DNA of 64,000 nucleotides, from positions 33,226-97,225 of the forward strand of contig JALHMX010000011.1 in NCBI GenBank assembly GCA_022843825.1. The letters are read 5' to 3'. The position numbers and the translations under genes were made by a program. Origin of the DNA: Pseudobdellovibrionaceae bacterium (lineage in GTDB: Bacteria; Bdellovibrionota; Bdellovibrionia; Bdellovibrionales; Bdellovibrionaceae). Below, one piece after another: positions 36,740-45,349 of this stretch (position 1 is the stretch's first letter; each line of letters starts with the position of its first letter). Below the pieces are notes generated by a model. The model worked only from the letters and a program-made list of their open reading frames with translations, did not search any database and was not told where the DNA came from.

Positions 36740-37542
36740 AAAGACAAAATCTTATCGCGTCCATTTTACTAACATTAATCTTATCCGCCTGCGCATCAAC
36801 TAGCGACGAAGGCACTATCGGCGTCAATCGAAAACAATTTGTTTTACTTCCAGCATCGTACATCAATCAAATGGCTGAACAATCCTATGCTCAGGTTAAA
36901 GCTGATGCAGCCAGCAAGAAAACTTTAAATACTAACCCTGAACAAGTTCGTCGCGTGCAAAGCATTGCAAACAAACTTATTCCCCACACCGCGGTTTTTC
37001 GTAAAGATGGTCCGGGCTGGCCGTGGGAAGTGCAGGTGATTAAAAGCGATGAAATCAATGCCTACTGTATGCCAGGCGGAAAAATTGTTTTTTACTCAGG
37101 AATTATCGACAAACTTAAACTTACAGACGGGGAAATCGCTGCGATCATGGGTCATGAAATTGCTCACGCCTTAAGAGAGCATAGCCGCGAACGTATGTCA
37201 CAAGCCTTACTCCAACAAGGATTAACCTACGCAGCAGTAGCTTCTGATCTCATTACCGAAAAAACTGCAATGTACACAAGTATGGGTGCTCAACTTATGT
37301 TGACCCTACCAAACAGCCGTGGACAAGAGACTGAGGCTGATAACATAGGTTTAGAGCTTATGGCTCGCGCGGGCTATAATCCCCAAGAAGCCGTGTCGCT
37401 GTGGCAGAAAATGTCCACCGCGGGAGGCGCTAAACCTCCGCAGTTTCTAAGTACGCATCCTTCCGACCAAACGCGAATTAACGGAATTCAAGCGTTAGTT
37501 CCCAAAGTTATGCCTTTGTATAATCAGGCGATAACACGCTAA
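36736..37542 (+). CDS. M48-family metalloprotease, lipoprotein
   Basis: Periplasmic zinc protease of the LoiP/YcaL kind. Lipoprotein signal with lipobox LSAC (about residues 16-19), zinc motif HEIAHALREH and the third ligand in GQETEADNIGLELMARAGY. 268 residues. Such enzymes degrade misfolded outer-membrane proteins. Its ATG overlaps the pabB stop (ATGA), an odd coupling of folate synthesis with an envelope protease. A second M48 lipoprotein lies at 48892. Confidence 0.9.
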   Translation: MKRQNLIASILLTLILSACASTSDEGTIGVNRKQFVLLPASYINQMAEQSYAQVKADAASKKTLNTNPEQVRRVQSIANKLIPHTAVFRKDGPGWPWEVQVIKSDEINAYCMPGGKIVFYSGIIDKLKLTDGEIAAIMGHEIAHALREHSRERMSQALLQQGLTYAAVASDLITEKTAMYTSMGAQLMLTLPNSRGQETEADNIGLELMARAGYNPQEAVSLWQKMSTAGGAKPPQFLSTHPSDQTRINGIQALVPKVMPLYNQAITR

Positions 37543-37548
37543 TGAGTA

Positions 37549-37887
37549 TTACATAGCAGCAGAAATTTCATATGGGATATCTTTTAAACTTGTGTGCTCT
37601 CTATGTTTTGTTTTCCATTTGTCGTGTTGGCGGCGTACTTGAAATAACATTTTCTCTGCAATGGCTTTCAAATTACTGTCAGAGGCCGTTGCAAAAAATA
37701 CCCCTTCAGCGGAATTTAATTGAACCATTCCTTTAAATAATTCGCGCTTTTTAGAGAAAGTAACTTTTATTTTTGCATTGCGTGAAGAGTTTTCCGCAAT
37801 ATGCTGACTAATACTTCTTATATAGTCTTTAGTTATTTCGCTTGGCGAAAAGCCTTGATACCGGATGATAACGTTCTCAGAAGACAT
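37549..37887 (-). CDS. HPF/RaiA-like ribosome-associated protein
   Basis: A 112-residue protein resembling ribosome hibernation factors: beta-alpha-beta pattern, IIRYQGFSPSEITKDYIRSISQHI at the N-terminus and AIAEKMLFQVRRQHDKWKTKHRE at the C-terminus where HPF has its basic helix. The match is pattern-level, so the call is moderate. Strong ribosome-binding site AAGGAGG upstream; its leader has an inverted repeat GTGTCT...AGACAC (about 37919-37935) next to a TTGACA box. Only six bases from the convergent protease gene. Confidence 0.6.
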   Translation of the reverse strand: MSSENVIIRYQGFSPSEITKDYIRSISQHIAENSSRNAKIKVTFSKKRELFKGMVQLNSAEGVFFATASDSNLKAIAEKMLFQVRRQHDKWKTKHREHTSLKDIPYEISAAM

Positions 37888-38056
37888 ATAATACCTCCTT
37901 CTATCTTAATACAACTTGTGTCTTAATGAGACACTGTCAAGAAGGCGAAATGCCACACCAAGCCTGGAAAGAAACGGCGTGTAAAAATATCGTTATAAAA
38001 CATTAATTTTTAAGTATTTCGATTAACTTTTTCACACTTAAACCGATAGATAGATT

Positions 38057-38785
38057 ATGGAAATTATTGTGCAGCTTATCGCATATTCATTTTATGTCTT
38101 CATCCTTGGAGGAATGATGTATGCGCTTAAAATCTATTTAGATTATTCTAAGTATAAAAAAGCTAAAAGCAATATTGCAAATCTTGAGGCCAAAGTTATT
38201 ACTCTAAAGATGGCACTCAGAGTAAAAATAAAAGTAAAAATAAATTCTTTTCGCTCCGAATTTGCTAAGGTCATTGAGCAGCAGAAAGAAATAGATGAAT
38301 GTATTACCGAATTGGCTAAAATTCAGTATGATGGCTCAAGTGATTTTCAAAAGCACTTTGATTTATCTCGAAAAATTAATACCCTTATCAACACCCATCG
38401 ACGACTCCGCACAAAACTTGATGTCGCTGTAGTTACTCAACTTCAAGCTGTACCTGTAACAACTCCAACAGTAAAACTGCTGGAAGAATTTATGGGGCCA
38501 GACTATAAAAACGAAATATCGATTATTCGTATAATCAAAGAAATCACAGATACTCGAAATAAATTAAGTCAAAAAATAAATGAATATAATGAAACTTATA
38601 AGGGGTATAAAAGTCGACCACCAATACCTTCGATCACGCCATTAGAATTCTCTGCACTAGCAGACATTAATCGTGTTTTCGAAGACTCCGATGTTGTATT
38701 AGCTGAAATGCATAAACTTCAATTACAACGCAAAGAAGACGAAGACGCTTTACAGTCAACCATAGTCAAACCAGCAGCTTCATAG
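38057..38785 (+). CDS. Membrane-anchored coiled-coil protein, weakly LemA-like
   Basis: Not firmly recognised. One N-terminal membrane segment (about residues 5-27), then a helical, charged body of about 200 residues. The segment IRIIKEITDTRNKLSQKINEYNETYKGYKSRPP recalls LemA proteins (an N-x-YN pattern after long helices), but the N-terminal part does not. Single-pass inner-membrane protein with the body likely periplasmic or cytoplasmic; orientation not clear. Confidence 0.6.
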   Translation: MEIIVQLIAYSFYVFILGGMMYALKIYLDYSKYKKAKSNIANLEAKVITLKMALRVKIKVKINSFRSEFAKVIEQQKEIDECITELAKIQYDGSSDFQKHFDLSRKINTLINTHRRLRTKLDVAVVTQLQAVPVTTPTVKLLEEFMGPDYKNEISIIRIIKEITDTRNKLSQKINEYNETYKGYKSRPPIPSITPLEFSALADINRVFEDSDVVLAEMHKLQLQRKEDEDALQSTIVKPAAS

Positions 38786-38903
38786 GAATTTTGAGACCTG
38801 GTCGGTATTTTTTCCTCGTTTATTTTTGCAACTCTCGTTATATCGCTCTACGCCAAGGCATAGTTTTTGTAAGTTCAAACTTTAGAACAAACAAGGATGT
38901 GTT

Positions 38904-39371
38904 ATGGAAAAAGGGAAAATTATATTCGCCGGAGTCGTCTATAGTCTGATATTGTCTGCAGGATGCGTAAGCTCGAAAACTCAAAAAGAGATTGATCGCA
39001 AAGTCGCGCAGGAAACTAGCATCAATACCCGACAAGATTTAACCGAGAAGACAGATCAATTGATTGAATCTGCGCAAGGGCTAACTGAAAAACAGAAAAC
39101 TGATCTGGTTAACCTACGTGAAGTAACACGGATTAAAAATGAACAACTTAATAGAGAATCTTTAAGACTAAAAGCTTTATTAATGAAAGATCTAACCTCA
39201 ACAGATCACAGCAGTAACCAAATTCAAATTTTAAAAAGACAAATTAAAAAAGCAGAAGACAAAAAGTTGTCGAACTATTTTGATGCCGTATCGAAGGCCA
39301 GTCGAATCCTGGGTAAAGACCAACTGGATAATGACTACGTATTACGTGATTTTGAGTATCGCTACAGATAG
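38904..39371 (+). CDS. Small helical lipoprotein, unknown function
   Basis: A 155-residue lipoprotein: lipobox SAGC (about residues 18-21 in YSLILSAGC), then an almost entirely alpha-helical, highly charged mature part rich in Lys, Glu and Gln, probably coiled coil. The AAGGA ribosome-binding site lies eight bases before the ATG. No family recognised; its stop codon is one base from the convergent gene's stop. Confidence 0.7.
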   Translation: MEKGKIIFAGVVYSLILSAGCVSSKTQKEIDRKVAQETSINTRQDLTEKTDQLIESAQGLTEKQKTDLVNLREVTRIKNEQLNRESLRLKALLMKDLTSTDHSSNQIQILKRQIKKAEDKKLSNYFDAVSKASRILGKDQLDNDYVLRDFEYRYR

Positions 39372-39372
39372 T

Positions 39373-40521
39373 CTATTTTTTCTGGCTATCAATAATCTCA
39401 GTGGTGATTTGTTGAGCTCCGTATTTCGTGTGAATAAGGAACTCAAGGATCGCCTCTGTGATTATGTCTGCATCTTGACCATAGCTCGCTGGAGCCATGT
39501 TGCTAATAAAAAAATCGGCAATGCTGTCAAAAGCATTTCTCATATATTTTAAATTCAATGCATTCGATAAATTTTTAGTAACCTGCGGATACATCGTATT
39601 CATACGTGATGTTATATTTGTTCCCATGGCGATAAAATCTCGACGAGTTAAGTTAACCCCACTGCGTTCACAAGCGCGATTAAATTGCCAGTAGTCTGTT
39701 AAATTAAAAGGACGCTTTTTAAGTTGTTGACGTTCAGAGATATCATATCCCTTGTATACGCATAGATTTGCTGTATTTACCTTGTTTAACTGATTATAAA
39801 CTGAAGTCGTGAACTGTCCTTCGTAAAACATGCCCCGTTGAGAATAGCCTTGGCCTCCATGAAATACCGCTAACAAAGTCACCTGCAAATGAGCATCATC
39901 CCAATTATGATTCTGACCTAAACTACCTTGGCCATTACCGCTCATCATATGACGATATTGTTCCGCTATATAAACTGCAACAAAGTCCGCCAGCACTTCT
40001 TTACCTTCACGGCTAAGTAACTTAACTGTGCTAGCATCTGATTTAACAATAATTTCCAGCACTGCTTTATAAAAATTTCGAACTTCGGGCTCAGGGCCTT
40101 TCACGTACTTATCTAATGTTGTTAAATAATGTTTATATGATGCGTCCGCAACGTAGGCCACTTTTGGACCTAAACCCACACCAGAAAAGCTTCGGCCTGA
40201 TCGCTCAGCCTTATCTTGTCCATAAGCTTTGTACTTAACATGATAGGTGCTGACGTCATCCGTAAGTCGAACCTCTACGCCTTCACCTCTTGTTACCCCA
40301 GTAATGTGATCATAAGCTTTTTGCTTGCCGGCTTGCTGATTTAAAGCCGGAAAGATTTCTGATCGTACAAAATTTAAAAATGTCTGATTCTTATAATCAT
40401 CTAAGTGATATGATTTTTCATATTTTCCAACTACAATATTTCTATAGACTTTCGCTACAGTAGTTTGCGCTGTAAAAATAATAAAAAATGCACTAGCTAA
40501 TACCTTTGTACGACTCTTCAT
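39373..40521 (-). CDS. Secreted protein of unknown function (382 aa)
   Basis: A signal peptide (residues 1-23, ending TTVA) and a large mature domain of mixed structure with no catalytic motif I can name. Notable stretches are QYRHMMSGNGQGSLGQNHNW and AVFHGGQGYSQRGMFYEGQF, rich in Gly and His. Two cysteines near the middle (CVYKGYD and RACERSG) might pair. GGAGC precedes the ATG. Follows the secreted nuclease-like gene on the same strand. Confidence 0.65.
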   Translation of the reverse strand: MKSRTKVLASAFFIIFTAQTTVAKVYRNIVVGKYEKSYHLDDYKNQTFLNFVRSEIFPALNQQAGKQKAYDHITGVTRGEGVEVRLTDDVSTYHVKYKAYGQDKAERSGRSFSGVGLGPKVAYVADASYKHYLTTLDKYVKGPEPEVRNFYKAVLEIIVKSDASTVKLLSREGKEVLADFVAVYIAEQYRHMMSGNGQGSLGQNHNWDDAHLQVTLLAVFHGGQGYSQRGMFYEGQFTTSVYNQLNKVNTANLCVYKGYDISERQQLKKRPFNLTDYWQFNRACERSGVNLTRRDFIAMGTNITSRMNTMYPQVTKNLSNALNLKYMRNAFDSIADFFISNMAPASYGQDADIITEAILEFLIHTKYGAQQITTEIIDSQKK

Positions 40522-40611
40522 TTTAGCTCCTTATATAAGATAACAAGGAGTACCTATAGCATAGGACTTCATAGAAAAGTGTTTTTTAAGACGAGAGCGT
40601 AATTATTATAA

Positions 40612-40634
40612 GAGTGTCAATCAATTAGACACTC
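40612..40634 (-). terminator. Hairpin after the nuclease-like gene
   Basis: GAGTGTC (40612-40618) pairs with GACACTC (40628-40634). On the minus strand it follows the stop of the 40644 gene and is trailed by TTATAATAATTA, so it may be a weak terminator. Confidence 0.45.
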
Positions 40635-40643
40635 CATAAACAG

Positions 40644-41567
40644 CTATAACTGAATGGTCACGCTGACTGGGCAATGATCAGAGATGTTATCATAGAAATA
40701 CTGAGGGTCCGCTAATGAACCTTTCCCTGAGCGAATGTCATTACAAGGACCATGTACTTTTGGAGGCCGAACTGTTTTGATATTCTTCGACAACCAAAAA
40801 CGATCTAACTTATTCCGATGAGATGGCGATCTAAAAGTATAGTCATATATATTTGGTGACTCTACTAAATTAACTTTTTTCTGCCTAAATACATTCGAAA
40901 TCATTACATTATCATCGGCCCTCTGCCCCGTGCTTTTGGCATCGAAGGTATTAAAGTCTCCCGCAACCACCGTAGGAACAGCCCGCTTCTCTAATGGCTT
41001 AAGAAACTCTGCAATAGCATCCACTTGCTTTAATCGGGTAGCGTACTCGCTAGGAAAGGCTTTCAAGTGGACCCCTACTAAACGCAAAATAACTTCACCT
41101 TTCGAATTTTTAACTAATGTATGCACGGCCGGACGCGATTTATTGAGTCCATCAATAGAAACCTCATCAATAACATTGTCTCTATCGCCAGGTTCTTTAT
41201 AAAACTTATATTTAGATGTGATACATATGACAACATACTGATGTTTCTCATTTTGACTATTATAAGATAAACAGTTCATGTCCCTAGGCACGACATTATT
41301 AACCAATCGATTTACATCAATGATTTCTTGAAAAAGGAAAACATCCGTACCGGAAAACTCTGAAGCCAAATAGTTTTTTAGATGTTTATCCCGAGTTTCT
41401 TGTTGGGCATCTCCACCCATCGATCCGCCCAGTCCAAAAAAGCGAATATTGAAAGTGACAAGCTTGAGGGTTTCACCACTCCGAGTTGTCGTTGTTTTGA
41501 AGGTCTGATCGGCGAATGTCGTACACGAAAACAAAACTACCCAAAGTAATAAACTACATTTTTTCAA
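40644..41567 (-). CDS. Secreted endonuclease/exonuclease/phosphatase-family protein
   Basis: DNase I-like fold: LVTFNIRFFG at the start of the core, VFLFQEIID (catalytic Glu), PTVVAGDFNTFD and the final ISDHCPVSVTI (Asp-His pair). The N-terminus MKKCSLLLWVVLFSCTTFADQ is an export signal, with LFSC as a possible lipobox or TFA-D as a type I cleavage site. The initiator is TTG at 41567, six bases after GAGGGGG. Exported nuclease or lipid phosphatase; the sequence does not decide. Fits prey-DNA degradation in a predatory bacterium. Confidence 0.8.
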   Translation of the reverse strand: MKKCSLLLWVVLFSCTTFADQTFKTTTTRSGETLKLVTFNIRFFGLGGSMGGDAQQETRDKHLKNYLASEFSGTDVFLFQEIIDVNRLVNNVVPRDMNCLSYNSQNEKHQYVVICITSKYKFYKEPGDRDNVIDEVSIDGLNKSRPAVHTLVKNSKGEVILRLVGVHLKAFPSEYATRLKQVDAIAEFLKPLEKRAVPTVVAGDFNTFDAKSTGQRADDNVMISNVFRQKKVNLVESPNIYDYTFRSPSHRNKLDRFWLSKNIKTVRPPKVHGPCNDIRSGKGSLADPQYFYDNISDHCPVSVTIQL

Positions 41568-41748
41568 GAATATCCCCCTCGCTTGAAATTTGTAATAACT
41601 TGTACTTAAAGGTTGGCTGATCTTTTGGGAACGGGCAACTGTTTATGTGCGAACCTAAGCTGTATAGCTAAGCGCAAAAAAAATTATTAATAGCGAAGTG
41701 TTAGGTTTTGGTTAGAAAGAAAAAAAAGCTTGATTCGTGTAAAAAAAA

Positions 41749-41824
41749 TGGCTCAGAAGGAGGGACTCGAACCCCCGACCAAGCGGTTAACAGCCGCTTG
41801 CTCTACCGACTGAGCTACTTCTGA
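41749..41824 (-). tRNA. tRNA-Asn (GUU)
   Basis: Cloverleaf read on the minus strand: acceptor TCAGAAG with CTTCTGA, D-arm AGCTCAGTCGGTAGAGC, anticodon loop CTGTTAA with GTT, T-loop GTTCGAG, encoded CCA end. Confidence 0.95.
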
Positions 41825-41881
41825 ACGCAGATACCCAAGGTATACAAATCACTTAGCTTCGTCAAGACCGCTCTAGGAGAT

Positions 41882-42301
41882 TTAAGGTTTGGGCTGCAAA
41901 TCTTGATCTAAAATTGACGATTTAAAAGGCAAACCCGCAGCACGGTATACTCCGGTCGCAGGATCCCATTCCAAAAAGACGACCTGCCCATTTGAGTCAA
42001 ATCCTTGGGCCACTTTTCTCCATTGAGCATGACTAATATCAAGTCCCTGAATACTTTCCATTTGAACCACACAATATTTATGTGTGCTCTGCTGCCTGTC
42101 CGTCATTTTTTTATTTATCGCTGGATCTAGCCATATAACTTTATGTTTTTCGTACGAACACCACTGAAAATAATTGATATTATTAAAAAGACTCTCTACG
42201 GAACTATGAAAAGAGTTTGAAGAAAAATATTTTGAGGCGTAAATGACTAAAATTAACCCAAAAACTAAAGCCACTATTTTTAAAAAAACTTTTGCGTTCA
42301 T
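41882..42301 (-). CDS. Small membrane-anchored protein, unknown function
   Basis: 139 residues with one N-terminal membrane segment (about 7-25) and a periplasmic part with two cysteines (QWCSYE and KYCVVQ) that may form a disulfide. The C-terminal VVFLEWDPATGVYRAAGLPF looks like a small beta domain. No family recognised. Adjacent to tRNA-Asn on the same strand. Confidence 0.65.
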   Translation of the reverse strand: MNAKVFLKIVALVFGLILVIYASKYFSSNSFHSSVESLFNNINYFQWCSYEKHKVIWLDPAINKKMTDRQQSTHKYCVVQMESIQGLDISHAQWRKVAQGFDSNGQVVFLEWDPATGVYRAAGLPFKSSILDQDLQPKP

Positions 42302-42348
42302 ATTTTAAATCATTATATTGAGCACTAAAGAACTAACACAAGGTAAAT

Positions 42349-43098
42349 ATGAAGTTAAAAAAGTGGTTAAAAGACTTAGAAGTAACGTTGACTCAAACAG
42401 CTAAAGACAACGCTCCAGGCAAGTGGAAACCTGAAAGTTACATCGTGGGGAAGGGGCAATCAAAGCTTGTCTTTTTAAATATTAAAATGCCCTTGTTGCG
42501 ATTGATACTTAAAGATACTCAGCTTTTTCCAAAAAACGAGACCACGACTGAAGCCTTTGAAAAAGTTCGTTACACCTGGCTTAACTCTAGGGTCTATGAA
42601 GCTAAAACCGTCAGTCTTTTATGGATGGATAAACAGTCCGATGAATTCTTACTGGATCACCAAAAAGAATTGATTCTGTGGTCTGCTCAGGTGGACAACT
42701 GGGCCCATTCCGATGGGATGAGCGCTATGCTGGCCCGAATTTTTGAAAAAGATTATAGTTACTTAAAAAAGATCTTTGAAGAATGGAATACTCATCAGCA
42801 CAGCTGGTATCGTCGTCTTTCAATGGTCAGTTTATTTTACTACTCTAATTCGCGCAAAAAATACCCCGACTATAAGTTAGCTGAAAAATTCGTATCCCGA
42901 AACTTATCTTATCCGGAATATTATGTGCAAAAAGGCGTGGGTTGGACGCTTCGAGAAATGCACAATGTTTACCCCAAGCCGACCTTTAGCTTTCTACAAA
43001 AGAACATCAAAAACGTCTCTTCTATCGCCTGGGTAGCGGCTACGGAAAAACTGCCTGCTCCACAAAAAAACTCTCTCATTAAAAAACGCAAAGGGTAG
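42349..43098 (+). CDS. AlkD-like DNA alkylation repair family protein
   Basis: HEAT-like helical protein of about 249 residues. Segments typical of the AlkC/AlkD family are seen: QVDNWAHSDGMSAMLARIF, WYRRLSMVSLFYYSNSRKK and YYVQKGVGWTLREMHNVYP. Family members excise alkylated purines with a conserved Asp; the Asp in NWAHSD is a candidate for that role. No other repair genes are next to it. Some family members bind DNA without catalysis, so activity is by homology. Confidence 0.8.
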   Translation: MKLKKWLKDLEVTLTQTAKDNAPGKWKPESYIVGKGQSKLVFLNIKMPLLRLILKDTQLFPKNETTTEAFEKVRYTWLNSRVYEAKTVSLLWMDKQSDEFLLDHQKELILWSAQVDNWAHSDGMSAMLARIFEKDYSYLKKIFEEWNTHQHSWYRRLSMVSLFYYSNSRKKYPDYKLAEKFVSRNLSYPEYYVQKGVGWTLREMHNVYPKPTFSFLQKNIKNVSSIAWVAATEKLPAPQKNSLIKKRKG

Positions 43099-43251
43099 CC
43101 TAAAACTTTAGTCTAGTTTTGACCGTCTCATTTCAGGACTTTTCGTCTGATTAAAGACACAATTAATTTTTTCCTAAAGGTGTCGAACTATTATACCGTT
43201 AAGAAGTATGACTGAATTTAAAAGTTATATTAATTATAAAGGGAGACTTAT

Positions 43252-44580
43252 ATGGGACGTAATTTAAAACTAGCTTTGACTGCAGCTACAGTTGTGGCTT
43301 TTACAGGATGCCAACAACCAAGTGATGATGAAGCATCAATAGCTCCTAAGAATTTATACATATCTTCTGGATTGTGTACTTCTGGTCCCGGTGTAACGAC
43401 TTACACTGCAGCAACAGCGTCTAGAGCCATCACAAAGTGGTCTACCACGCAAGCAAGCACACAAGTTTCAACAGTGATCGATTGGAATGCGGCCAGCGGT
43501 TTTGCCAACTCATTACCCCAACAAGTTATACTAGATAACATTAATAATAAACTTCTTATTCTTGCAGAAAATGCGACCACTATGACAGAAAGAAAAATCT
43601 ATAGTGTGAACAAAGATGATACCGCTATTTATAATACTGTTGTTCCAAATACGGCCTCTGCTCCGGCAGCTGCAGCAACAGGTATCGTCAGAAATATACT
43701 TATCGATCAAGATGGCTACATGACAGTTAATCGTACGGTAGCTATTGAAAAATTCAGCCCTATCGGTGCGGTTATTCCTGCGCCAACAGACGCTACAGCC
43801 TACATCAATCCAGCAGCGGCTACTGCACCATGTACTCAAGCAGCGATTTCATCAATTGGTACTATTACACCAGCTGGTACTTATAATGGTATCTCTGCGA
43901 TCGCATCTTTGGCTCCGGCTTTTGGACGCGCGACAGGTAAGACTTTATTTGCGACCATGGGTTCAGCTGCAGCAAATAACCGCTTAAGCGCAGCTAGTTT
44001 CGCAGGTCTAACTTCTACGACTGTAGCCCACTGTAATGGTGGTGTTGCTATTACTTCTGTAGTTCACAATTTAGCAACCAATCTATGTCCTGATGGTGGT
44101 TGTACGGCGACATTTGACGCCAATGGTGTTTCGCCTACAGCAATGATATTCGTTCAAACGCCAGCGCCGGCTTCTACTGTGGGTAAATTGATCGTGACTT
44201 ATGCTCCATCGAACAATGCCGCGGGAACTGCGAATAACACTGTGAATTTAAACCATGGTATTGTTATGTGGGACGTGTCTGAAGACACTGACACCGCTGT
44301 TACTTTCAATAACCCGATTGTTCTTTACAATAATGACCAGGTTATCGTTGGACCTTCAGCTCTGGCGTATGATGCAACGACTTCATCATTATATGTTGCA
44401 GTTGGACCAGCAGTACGAAACTTAAATCAGGCTGCAGGGAACCAAGGGTATAACGTAGAAAAGTTTACTCTTAATGTTAATGCTGCAACTGTTGAACGAG
44501 TTCACGATGGAACATTTAAACCATTTATCACCGGTAACTCATCAACTAAATGTATCTCTAGCATGACCATTGGTGACTAA
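43252..44580 (+). CDS. Ala/Thr-rich lipoprotein
   Basis: 442 residues; a lipoprotein signal with lipobox FTGC (about residues 17-20), then a mature region biased to Ala, Thr, Asn and Val with periodic beta-strand-like stretches such as NNKLLILAENATTM and SSLYVAVGPAV, which suggests a beta-propeller-like or repetitive beta fold. Six or so cysteines. AAGGGAG precedes the ATG; a strong terminator follows. Unknown function; surface or periplasmic location likely. Confidence 0.75.
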   Translation: MGRNLKLALTAATVVAFTGCQQPSDDEASIAPKNLYISSGLCTSGPGVTTYTAATASRAITKWSTTQASTQVSTVIDWNAASGFANSLPQQVILDNINNKLLILAENATTMTERKIYSVNKDDTAIYNTVVPNTASAPAAAATGIVRNILIDQDGYMTVNRTVAIEKFSPIGAVIPAPTDATAYINPAAATAPCTQAAISSIGTITPAGTYNGISAIASLAPAFGRATGKTLFATMGSAAANNRLSAASFAGLTSTTVAHCNGGVAITSVVHNLATNLCPDGGCTATFDANGVSPTAMIFVQTPAPASTVGKLIVTYAPSNNAAGTANNTVNLNHGIVMWDVSEDTDTAVTFNNPIVLYNNDQVIVGPSALAYDATTSSLYVAVGPAVRNLNQAAGNQGYNVEKFTLNVNAATVERVHDGTFKPFITGNSSTKCISSMTIGD

Positions 44581-44603
44581 GAAAATACATAAATTTTGAC
44601 TTC

Positions 44604-44635
44604 AAAAAGACCAGCTTCTAGCTGGTCTTTTTTTT
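44604..44635 (+). terminator. Rho-independent terminator
   Basis: AAAAAGACCAGC and GCTGGTCTTTTT enclose TTCTA, with a run of eight or nine T after the stem. Ends the lipoprotein gene at 43252. Confidence 0.92.
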
Positions 44636-44673
44636 ACTTTAAGTTAAAAGTGATTTATTCCGATACAATATAT

Positions 44674-45306
44674 GTGGAAATCTTTAACACGACAAGATTG
44701 ACTGCCGGGATTTTGGTCCTGTTTTTTATAGGACAGGACAGTTTGGCGTCTAGATTTCCCCGCACCATGCTCTCTTTACGCCAAAGCTCATATTCAGGAC
44801 AAAAAGGCAAATCCTTCGCAGAAACAGGGAACGGATACAGCGGTGGAGTATCTATTTTTTTAGACAGCAATCGCTTTGCGCCGTTTGTGGGTGTCTACTA
44901 CGGACACATGTCAGGTAAACAAAGTTTTAATGATAACGGGGTCCTGGTCCCGTCTGCCTTTGTGTTTCAATCCGGCAGTGCAGAAATTGGAGCTCAGATC
45001 TACCCAATCCTGCGCTCACATAAAGGCGTTAATCTGTTTTTATCCGGCGCTGGAATTCTAGGTTACCATTCGTTAGCTCTTTCTAAAAAACAGACTTTTA
45101 CAAAGATACCCAACTCAGATCAAGGTTACTCCACAGGATATCGTGGTGGATTAGGTGCGGAATGGATTATAAAGAACTCAAACTACACTTCGACCAATAA
45201 ATGGAGCTTAACTATCGACGTAAACTACCGTAGCGAATTCACTGTAATTATGAACCAAACGATGTCCCTGGATAGTCTACAACTTGGGGTCGGACTTTCG
45301 TGGTGA
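44674..45306 (+). CDS. Predicted outer-membrane beta-barrel protein (start uncertain)
   Basis: The mature part has alternating aromatic and small residues (GGVSIFLDSNRFAPFVGVYYG, GYRGGLGAEWII) and ends in an aromatic residue (GVGLSW), features of small outer-membrane barrels. The frame is open from 44596, but those codons lie in the terminator of the previous gene. GTG 44674 would give VEIFNTTRLTAGILVLFFIG, a plausible signal peptide, yet there is no clear ribosome-binding site, so the true start is open. About 210 residues from GTG. Confidence 0.6.
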   Translation: MEIFNTTRLTAGILVLFFIGQDSLASRFPRTMLSLRQSSYSGQKGKSFAETGNGYSGGVSIFLDSNRFAPFVGVYYGHMSGKQSFNDNGVLVPSAFVFQSGSAEIGAQIYPILRSHKGVNLFLSGAGILGYHSLALSKKQTFTKIPNSDQGYSTGYRGGLGAEWIIKNSNYTSTNKWSLTIDVNYRSEFTVIMNQTMSLDSLQLGVGLSW

Positions 45307-45313
45307 TCTTTTG

Positions 45314-45343
45314 TTGATCTAATAGTAATTAGAGTCTTACAAT
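45314..45343 (+). promoter_or_regulatory. Sigma-70 promoter, likely leaderless
   Basis: TTGATC (45314-45319), 18-base spacer, TACAAT (45338-45343). The ATG of the next gene is at 45350, six bases after the -10 box, with no Shine-Dalgarno. Transcription would start at or very near the ATG. Confidence 0.5.
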
Positions 45344-45349
45344 ATATGC

